The translations under genes were made by a program, and so were the position numbers. A stretch of 64,000 nt of DNA from Oxalobacteraceae sp. CFBP 8761 (lineage in GTDB: Bacteria > Pseudomonadota > Gammaproteobacteria > Burkholderiales > Burkholderiaceae_D): positions 1 through 64,000 of the forward strand of contig JACYUE010000002.1 of assembly GCA_014841595.1 (NCBI GenBank), in the 5' to 3' direction. Positions 57,986 to 64,000 of this stretch are shown here, in pieces. Position 1 is the first letter of the stretch. Each line of letters begins with the position of its first letter. The notes beneath the pieces were generated by a model. It was given only the letters and a program-made list of their open reading frames with translations, was not told the DNA's origin and did no database searches.

Positions 57986-58524
57986 CAACGACGCGCGCCG
58001 CGCTGGGCCGCTTCGCGCGCCAGGCCGCGCTCTTCTTTCTGCAGCTTGGCCTTGATGCGGTTGCGCTTCAAAGGCGACAGGTATTCGACAAACACCTTGC
58101 CCTTGAGGTGATCCATCTCGTGCTGGATGCAGACGGCCAGCAGGCCATCGGCGTCGACCGTGAACTCCTTGCCCTCGAGATCGAAGGCGCGTACCTTGAC
58201 GCGCGATGGCCGCTCGACGCCGTCGTACACGCCCGGCACCGACAGGCAGCCTTCGTCGTACACGGCGCGCTCGTCGCTCGACCAGGTGATTTCGGGATTG
58301 ATGAACACCATCAGGTCGTCCTGCGCTTCGGTCACATCGATCGTGACGACTTGCTCGTGCACGTCCACCTGGCTCGCGGCCAGGCCAACGCCGGGCGCGT
58401 CATACATGGTGTCGGCCATGTCGGCCACGAGCGTGCGCAGGCGCTCGGTGCCGAATTCGGTCACGGGCGTGGCAATCTTGTGCAGACGTGGGTCGGGATA
58501 GCGAAGGATGTCGAGTAGGGCCAT
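57985..58524 (-). CDS. def: Peptide deformylase
   Basis: A 179-residue metalloenzyme that removes the formyl group from new polypeptides. All three motifs are present: [16 protein letters not shown] and [12 protein letters not shown] with the metal ligands Cys and two His. The start [14 protein letters not shown] is the usual one; upstream in-frame sequence lacks similarity. The TGA stop overlaps fmt by one base. A 281-base divergent gap separates it from the LysM gene. Confidence 0.96.
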   Translation of the reverse strand: MALLDILRYPDPRLHKIATPVTEFGTERLRTLVADMADTMYDAPGVGLAASQVDVHEQVVTIDVTEAQDDLMVFINPEITWSSDERAVYDEGCLSVPGVYDGVERPSRVKVRAFDLEGKEFTVDADGLLAVCIQHEMDHLKGKVFVEYLSPLKRNRIKAKLQKEERGLAREAAQRGARR

Positions 58525-58805
58525 GATCAGTTCGGATTTCGAGAGGTGGGAGCGGTTGACGGGGTGCTGGAGCGCAGGCAATTTCAGACAGCAAATGCGC
58601 CACACGCCCCGCAGGACAAACGCCGGTTTGTCTTGCTAGTTCAGGCAATTGTGTGCAGAATTTGATTCTATACAGCAACCCTTCCGTGGGCGGGGAGCGG
58701 TACGTCGTGATGCTTCTGGCGCCGCGGCCGGGCGGAATTCACGCGCGGCCTGCAATCGTATTCGGATTTACGCTGTCTTAACGCCGGACTTAACGGACGT
58801 CTTCA

Positions 58806-59927
58806 ATGAAAAATTTTAGCACAGTCATGGCCCATGCTGCAGCGGTGGCCTTGCTGGCCTGCGCCGCGAGCGGCCCCGCCGTGGCCCAGACGAATGCTGC
58901 CACCCCGTCGGCGGCCTGCGCGTTCCGCCCCGACGCCCCCGACAAGCACGTCGTCGTCAAGCGCGACACCCTCTGGGACATTTCCGGCAAATTCTTGCGC
59001 AACCCATGGTGCTGGCCGCAGGTCTGGGGCATGAACCGCGATGAAATTCGCAACCCGCACTGGATCTATCCGGGCCAGGTGATCTGGTTCGACCGCGCGC
59101 GCGGCCGCCTGTCGTTCAACCGGCCCGGCGAAGACGGCGATGGCCGTGGCCAGCCGCCATTGACGCGCCTGTCGCCGCAGGTGCGCAGCGAAGGCACGGG
59201 CCAGGGCGCGGTGCCGTCGATCCCCGCCGGGGCCATCGAGCCGTACCTGACCCAGCCGCTGGTGGTCGAAGCCGACGAGCTGGCCGGCGCGCCGCGCATC
59301 GTGGCCTCGCAGGAAGGCCGTTTCTACCTGGGCATGGGCGACCGCGTGTACGTCCATGGCGCGCTCACGAGCGACACGGTGTACCAGGTGTTCCGCCCTG
59401 GCACCGTGTTGCGCGATCCGCAGACCGGCAAGGTGATGGCGCATGAAGCGGCCTTCCTGGGCAGCGTCAAGCTCGTTACCCCGGCCGGCCCCGGCGTCGA
59501 TGCGCACACGTTCCAGGTCGTAGACACCGTGCGCGAAATGGGCGTGGGCGACCTGCTGGTGCCGCAGCCACCCACGCCGGTGCGCAATTATGTGCCGCAT
59601 GCGCCGCTGCAACCGATCGATGCGCGCGTGATGTCGATTTACGCCGGCGTGACCTACGCCGGCCAGAGCCAGGTCGTCACTGTCAACCGGGGCGCGGTTG
59701 ACGGACTCGATGTCGGCGCCGTGCTGCAGCTCTATCATGTCGGGAAGACTGTGGCCGACCCGGCGAGCCGGGGTTTCCTCGGCATGGGGCGTGCACAGTT
59801 GAAAATGCCTGACGAGCAAAACGGCAGCCTGTTTATCTTCCGCGTGTTCAAGAACGTCTCGTACGGCTTGATCATGACGGTGACAGCGCCCGTACAAGTC
59901 GGCGACGTGGTCAAATCACCGGAGTAA
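58806..59927 (+). CDS. LysM peptidoglycan-binding domain-containing protein
   Basis: A 373-residue exported protein with a signal peptide (cleavage near AVAQTNA). A LysM domain (about 48-100) includes VVVKRDTLWDISGKFLRNPW, then WGMNRDEIRNPHWIYPGQVI. The rest has alternating short strands with three YxGxxD-like parts and no enzyme motif. It is the usual neighbour of dprA in betaproteobacteria and ends 7 bases before it. It is probably a periplasmic wall-binding protein. Confidence 0.88.
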   Translation: MKNFSTVMAHAAAVALLACAASGPAVAQTNAATPSAACAFRPDAPDKHVVVKRDTLWDISGKFLRNPWCWPQVWGMNRDEIRNPHWIYPGQVIWFDRARGRLSFNRPGEDGDGRGQPPLTRLSPQVRSEGTGQGAVPSIPAGAIEPYLTQPLVVEADELAGAPRIVASQEGRFYLGMGDRVYVHGALTSDTVYQVFRPGTVLRDPQTGKVMAHEAAFLGSVKLVTPAGPGVDAHTFQVVDTVREMGVGDLLVPQPPTPVRNYVPHAPLQPIDARVMSIYAGVTYAGQSQVVTVNRGAVDGLDVGAVLQLYHVGKTVADPASRGFLGMGRAQLKMPDEQNGSLFIFRVFKNVSYGLIMTVTAPVQVGDVVKSPE

Positions 59928-59934
59928 CCCCGCC

Positions 59935-61065
59935 GTGCAGGCCACGGACCCCCGCCCAACGCCGGACCAGCATGCCACCCCGATCGCCGACTGGCTGCGC
60001 CTGGAACAGGCGGCCGGGGTAGGGCGCCGCAGCGTGCACGCGCTGCTGGCCGTGTTCGGCACCCCCGGGGCCATCCTGTGCGCGGGCCCCGCAGCCCTTG
60101 GCGCCCACGTCACCCCCGCCCAGGCGCGTGCCATCTGCGCCCCCGTCACGCCTGCGCTGGCGGCGCTCATCGACGCCACGCTTGCCTGGCTGGCCGGGCC
60201 TGATCACCATCTCGTCACGTTCGACGATCCACGCTATCCGCCGGCGCTGGCCGAGATTCCCGATCCACCGCTGCTGTTATATGTCAGTGGCCGCATCGCG
60301 TTGCTCGCGCAACCGCTCGTTGCGGTCGTGGGCAGCCGCAATGCCAGCGTGCAGGGCAGGGTGGATGCCGAGTCGTTTGCCGCCGCGTTGTCCCGTGCCG
60401 GTCTGTGCGTGGTGTCGGGGCTGGCGCTGGGGATCGACACGGCGGCGCACGAAGGCGCACTGCGCGGAACCGGCTCGACGATCGCCGTCGTCGGCACGGG
60501 CCTGGACCGCGTCTATCCGGCGCGCAACCGGGCGCTGGCGCACCGGATCGCCGCGCAAGGCTGCATCGTCAGCGAATATCCGTTGGGCACGCCGCCGCTG
60601 GCCGCCAACTTCCCGCGCCGCAACCGCATCATCAGCGGTCTGGCAGCGGGCGTGCTGGTGATCGAGGCAGCGGCGCAGTCCGGCTCGCTGATCACGGCGC
60701 AACTGGCGGCCGAGCAGGGCCGCGAAGTGTTCGCGCTGCCCGGTTCCATCCATTCGGCGCTGACCAAGGGCTGCCACCGCCTGATTCGCGAAGGCGCGCA
60801 ACTGGTCGAGACGGTGGACGATGTGTTGATGGCCATGCGCATGTCGCCGCTGGCAGGGTTGCCGCAGGTCGATGCTGCCGCGCCTGCGTCGGAGGACGAC
60901 GCTCTCCTGCTTGACGCCCTGGGCCACGAACCGGTCGCGCTCGACGAACTGCTGGCCCGCCTGGCAATCGATCCCGGCGCGCTCAGCGCGCGCCTGCTCG
61001 AGCTGGAACTGGCCGGCCTCGTGGCCCGTTTGCCGGGTGGCCGTATGCAGCGCATCTGGCACTGA
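59935..61065 (+). CDS. dprA: DNA-protecting protein DprA
   Basis: A 376-residue Rossmann-fold protein that loads RecA on incoming single-stranded DNA during transformation. Motifs are FDDPRYPPALAEIPDPPLLL, VAVVGSRNASVQGR, SGLALGIDTAAHEGAL, NFPRRNRIISGLA and AAQSGSLITAQLAAEQGREV. The C-terminal winged-helix (DLX/DML1-like) region ends near RMQRIWH. It starts with GTG at 59935, 10 bases after a GGAG site. The comM gene (3489) is also a transformation protein, so this organism may be naturally transformable. Confidence 0.94.
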   Translation: MQATDPRPTPDQHATPIADWLRLEQAAGVGRRSVHALLAVFGTPGAILCAGPAALGAHVTPAQARAICAPVTPALAALIDATLAWLAGPDHHLVTFDDPRYPPALAEIPDPPLLLYVSGRIALLAQPLVAVVGSRNASVQGRVDAESFAAALSRAGLCVVSGLALGIDTAAHEGALRGTGSTIAVVGTGLDRVYPARNRALAHRIAAQGCIVSEYPLGTPPLAANFPRRNRIISGLAAGVLVIEAAAQSGSLITAQLAAEQGREVFALPGSIHSALTKGCHRLIREGAQLVETVDDVLMAMRMSPLAGLPQVDAAAPASEDDALLLDALGHEPVALDELLARLAIDPGALSARLLELELAGLVARLPGGRMQRIWH

Positions 61066-61088
61066 CAACGCCGTGGCAGGGGGTATTT

Positions 61089-61184
61089 ATGACCGACAAT
61101 GACACCGGGGTCGTGCTTCCCGATCCGTATTATGCGAATGGTATGTGCTTGTTTTTAATCATTATTAATAAGCTGGCTTATTGA
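61089..61184 (+). CDS. Possible 31-residue small protein
   Basis: An ATG preceded by AGGGGG at a 5-base spacing opens a frame of 31 residues beginning MTDNDTGVVLPDPYYANG and ending with the hydrophobic CLFLIIINKLAY. It lies 23 bases after dprA in a 213-base gap that otherwise shows no gene. A short hydrophobic end could be a membrane insert. Nothing else supports it, and chance is a real alternative. Confidence 0.2.
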   Translation: MTDNDTGVVLPDPYYANGMCLFLIIINKLAY

Positions 61185-61278
61185 ACAAGGCTTGGATACA
61201 ACGGTTTTTCCGTAGCGCGGCGTGGCTGGCGTGCTCCACTTGTACCTCACGAAGTTTAGCTGCTACAGTAGCGTCACT

Positions 61279-61737
61279 ATGTTCGACATCCTGGTCTATC
61301 TCTACGAGACGTACTACCGTCCCGACGCCTGCCCCGAGCCGGCAGCCCTGGCGCGCAAGCTCTCCGCCGTTGGTTTCGATGACATCGAAATCACGGAGGC
61401 GCTCGACTGGCTGGGCGGATTGACCGACGCGCCGTTGCCCGAAACGATCGATGCATCCACGGGCACCCGTTACTACGTCGACGAAGAATATATCGAGCTT
61501 GGCAGCGCAGCGATCGGCTTTATTGCCTTCCTCGAAAGCGCCAAGGTCCTTGGCCCGATCCAGCGCGAAATCGTCATCGAGCGTGCGCTGGCCTGCGACG
61601 AATCGCCCATTGCATTGAGCAAACTCAAGATCATCGTGTTGATGGTGCTGTGGAGTCAGGGCAAGGAGCCGGATGCGCTGATGTTCGACGATCTGTTCAG
61701 CGACGACGACGAGCAGGAGCCGCGGTTATTGCATTGA
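61279..61737 (+). CDS. smg: Smg (DUF494) family protein
   Basis: A 152-residue acidic protein. [36 protein letters not shown] and the C-terminal [11 protein letters not shown] match DUF494/Smg. It lies between dprA and topB, the normal order for this family in beta- and gammaproteobacteria. The biochemical role is unknown. A possible promoter, TTGTAC (61240) and TACAGT (61264) with an 18-base spacer, lies just upstream, which would give a very short leader. The start at 61279 is favoured by family alignment. Confidence 0.9.
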   Translation: MFDILVYLYETYYRPDACPEPAALARKLSAVGFDDIEITEALDWLGGLTDAPLPETIDASTGTRYYVDEEYIELGSAAIGFIAFLESAKVLGPIQREIVIERALACDESPIALSKLKIIVLMVLWSQGKEPDALMFDDLFSDDDEQEPRLLH

Positions 61738-61763
61738 AGCTGATGCAATAATGGTAACGACTG

Positions 61764-61786
61764 AACGGGGCTGCGCGCCCCGTTTT
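61764..61786 (+). terminator. smg terminator
   Basis: AACGGGGC (61764-61771) pairs with GCCCCGTT (61777-61784) around TGCGC, followed by a short T run to 61786. It is 26 bases past the smg stop. The run of only four T makes it moderate in strength. Confidence 0.85.
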
Positions 61787-61981
61787 GTATTTCTGGCCTG
61801 CCTGCCATGATGCACCAGCGTGGGGCGGCCCCTTGCCGGATGCGCGGGAACCCGCTTATCATTGGCCGCTTCATTCAGGACGTTACCAAACTGGCATGAT
61901 GGCCAGAATTTCACCGGTGCTGGCCCGAGCATGTATGATGCGCAAGCCCCACACTATATAGACAGTACGACGAGAAACACT

Positions 61982-64000
61982 ATGACCAAATCCCTCATCA
62001 TCGCCGAGAAGCCGTCGGTCGCGAACGACATCGCCAAGACGCTGGGCGGCTTCACCAAGCACGATGAGTACTTCGAATCGGACGAATTCGTGCTCTCGTC
62101 GGCTGTTGGCCACCTGCTCGAAATCGCCGTGCCCGAAGAGCACGACGTCAAGCGCGGCAAGTGGAGCTTCACGCACCTGCCGATGATCCCGCCGTACTTC
62201 GCGCTCAATCCGATCGCCAAGACCGAATCGCGCCTGAAGGTGCTGAATCGTTTGATCAAGCGCAAGGATGTGACGACCCTGATCAACGCATGCGATGCCG
62301 GGCGTGAGGGTGAACTGATCTTCCGCCTGATCGCGCAGAACGCGAAGGCCAAGCAACCGGTCAAGCGCCTGTGGCTGCAGTCGATGACGGCCGGCGCGAT
62401 CCGCGACGGCTTCGCCAATCTGCGCAGCGACGAAGAAATGCTGCCGCTGGCCGATGCCGCGCGCTGCCGCTCCGAAGCCGACTGGCTGATCGGCATCAAC
62501 GGCACGCGCGCGATGACGGCGTTCAACTCGAAAGAGGGTGGCTTCTACCTGACCACCGTCGGCCGCGTCCAGACGCCGACGCTGTCGATCGTCGTCGAGC
62601 GCGAAGAAAAGATCAAGAAATTCGTCCCGCGCGACTATTGGGAAGTGCGCGCCGAGTTCGTGTGCGCCGCCGGTATCTACGAAGGCCGCTGGCTCGACCA
62701 GAAGTTCAAGAAGGACGAGAACGACCCTGAAAAACGCGCCGAGCGCCTGTGGAGCAAGACTGCGGCCGACTCGATCGCCGCCGCCTGCCGCGGCAAGCAG
62801 GGCGCCGTCACCGAAGAGTCCAAACCGACCACGTCGATGGCGCCGGCGCTGTTCGACCTGACGAGCCTGCAGCGCGAAGCCAACGGCCGCTTCGGTTTCT
62901 CGGCCAAGAACACGCTGGGCCTGGCCCAGGCGCTATACGAAAAGCACAAGGTGCTGACCTACCCGCGTACCGATTCGCGCCACTTGCCAGAAGACTATAT
63001 CGCTACGGTCAAGGAAACGCTGGTCGCGCTGGCCGAGACCAATAACTATAACCAGTTCGCCAAGCAAGTGACCAAGGGCGGCTGGGTCAAGCCGAACAAG
63101 CGCATTTTCGACAACACCAAGATTTCGGATCACTTCGCGATCATCCCGACCGGCATCGTCCCGAAAAACCTGTCCGAGCCGGAACAGAAACTGTACGACC
63201 TGGTCACGCGCCGCTTCCTGGCCGTGTTCTTCCCGGCGGCCGAATTCCTGGTCACGACGCGCTTTACCGAAGTCTCCGGTCACCAGTTCAAGACCGAAGG
63301 CAAGGTCATGACCAATCCCGGCTGGCTGGCCGTGTACGGCAAGGACCTGGGCGACGACAAGGATGGCGCCAACCTGGTGCCGGTGGCCAAGGGCGAGAAA
63401 GTCCTGACCGAAAAAATCACGGCCAATGGCCTGGTCACCAAACCACCCGCACGCTACAACGAAGCGACGCTGCTGTCGGCCATGGAAGGCGCCGGCAAGC
63501 TGATCGACTCGGATGAGCTGCGCGACGCGATGGCCGGCAAGGGCCTGGGCACGCCGGCAACGCGCGCCGCCATCATCGAGGGTCTGCTGACCGAGAAATA
63601 CCTGCTGCGCGAAGGCCGCGAGCTGATGCCGACTGCCAAAGCATCGCAGCTGATGACCTTGCTGCGCGGCCTGGGTGTGAATGAACTGACAGCACCCGAG
63701 CTGACCGGCGAATGGGAATTCAAGCTCTCGCAAATGGAAAAGGGCAAGATCTCGCGTGAAGAATTCATGCGCGAAATTGCCCAGATGACCCAGATCATCG
63801 TCAAGCGCGCCAAGGAATACAGCAACGACACGATCCCGGGCGACTACGCAACGCTGACGACCCCGTGCCCGAACTGCGCGAACGTGGTCAAGGAAAACTA
63901 CCGTCGCTTTGCGTGCACCAAGTGCGATTTCTCGATGAGCAAGACGCCGGGCAGCCGCCAGTTCGAGATCAGCGAAGTCGAAGAGCTGCTCGAAAAACGC
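61982..64000 (+). CDS. topB: DNA topoisomerase III, 5' part
   Basis: The first 673 codons of a type IA topoisomerase; the frame is open to the end of the window. TOPRIM begins MTKSLIIAEKPSVANDIAKT with the metal motif DAGREGE (Asp105). The catalytic Tyr is Tyr327 in TYPRTDSRHLPEDY (close to Tyr328 of E. coli TopB). A Cys4 zinc motif starts near residue 632 (CPNCANVV and FACTKCDFSM) and continues out of the window. It relaxes and decatenates DNA. The length beyond the window is unknown. Confidence 0.95.
   Translation, partial: MTKSLIIAEKPSVANDIAKTLGGFTKHDEYFESDEFVLSSAVGHLLEIAVPEEHDVKRGKWSFTHLPMIPPYFALNPIAKTESRLKVLNRLIKRKDVTTLINACDAGREGELIFRLIAQNAKAKQPVKRLWLQSMTAGAIRDGFANLRSDEEMLPLADAARCRSEADWLIGINGTRAMTAFNSKEGGFYLTTVGRVQTPTLSIVVEREEKIKKFVPRDYWEVRAEFVCAAGIYEGRWLDQKFKKDENDPEKRAERLWSKTAADSIAAACRGKQGAVTEESKPTTSMAPALFDLTSLQREANGRFGFSAKNTLGLAQALYEKHKVLTYPRTDSRHLPEDYIATVKETLVALAETNNYNQFAKQVTKGGWVKPNKRIFDNTKISDHFAIIPTGIVPKNLSEPEQKLYDLVTRRFLAVFFPAAEFLVTTRFTEVSGHQFKTEGKVMTNPGWLAVYGKDLGDDKDGANLVPVAKGEKVLTEKITANGLVTKPPARYNEATLLSAMEGAGKLIDSDELRDAMAGKGLGTPATRAAIIEGLLTEKYLLREGRELMPTAKASQLMTLLRGLGVNELTAPELTGEWEFKLSQMEKGKISREEFMREIAQMTQIIVKRAKEYSNDTIPGDYATLTTPCPNCANVVKENYRRFACTKCDFSMSKTPGSRQFEISEVEELLEKR

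Overview
The window looks like a stretch of core chromosome from a GC-rich betaproteobacterium, most likely Oxalobacteraceae (Massilia, Duganella or Janthinobacterium-like). This placement is an inference from gene content and order: a 5S rRNA 3' end with betaproteobacterial sequence, a porin-glnK-amtB operon, the gshA-gshB-EIIA-ptsH-ptsI cluster, metX-metW, gatC-gatA-gatB next to mreBCD-mrdA-rodA, DUF4390 with an NtrY-like kinase, DUF1840, DUF3567, a PEP-CTERM protein, and the def-fmt/LysM-dprA-smg-topB cluster. No integrated phage, transposase gene, tRNA or CRISPR array is visible.

Layout. 1-210: end of an rRNA operon and two terminators. 238-5030 (minus): comM-type ATPase, lipoprotein, a two-gene ABC transporter and DUF1840. 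5190-9783 (plus): a second ABC system whose permease is fused to an M1-type peptidase domain. 9815-10877 (minus): a small secreted protein and ubiK. 11046-13709: a nitrogen-starvation operon (outer-membrane porin, glnK, amtB) with a clear sigma-54 promoter and probable NtrC sites. 13808-18695: glutathione synthesis followed by a regulatory-type PTS. 18763-25465: metX-metW, an M48 peptidase, a pseudouridine synthase, exonuclease III and a hybrid histidine kinase. 25498-30273: pyrE, a cluster of AT-rich inverted repeats, and gatCAB on the minus strand. 30274-37207: the rod-shape and elongasome operon mreB-mreC-mreD-mrdA-rodA-rlpA. 37235-43685 (minus): a PEP-CTERM protein, then SPOR protein, coaX, birA, SDR, SPOR protein and argS. 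43895-52448 (plus): rsmB, DUF4390, an NtrY-like kinase with a short NtrX-like regulator, a CobW-like remnant, DUF3567, a class II amidotransferase and an EAL/HDOD protein. 52540-56476: a second copy of the inverted repeat, then metH (minus). 56590-56942: an orphan BrnA-like antitoxin with a possible operator array. 57038-64000: fmt-def, LysM protein, dprA, smg and the first 673 codons of topB.

How it fits together. GlnK/AmtB and their sigma-54 promoter handle ammonium scarcity. The PTS lacks any sugar permease here and is probably regulatory. MetX/MetW and MetH are separate steps of methionine synthesis. ComM and DprA are both natural-transformation proteins. MreBCD, PBP2, RodA and RlpA build and remodel the wall, and two more SPOR-domain proteins lie nearby.

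Most unusual items: an asymmetric-ended inverted-repeat family at two convergent gene ends (26181-26621 and 52540-52695); an orphan BrnA with helically phased GTTACA half-sites; a CobW-like protein that keeps CxCC but has lost its P-loop and is coupled to a response regulator without an AAA+ domain; and a perfect 24-bp tandem duplication inside birA.
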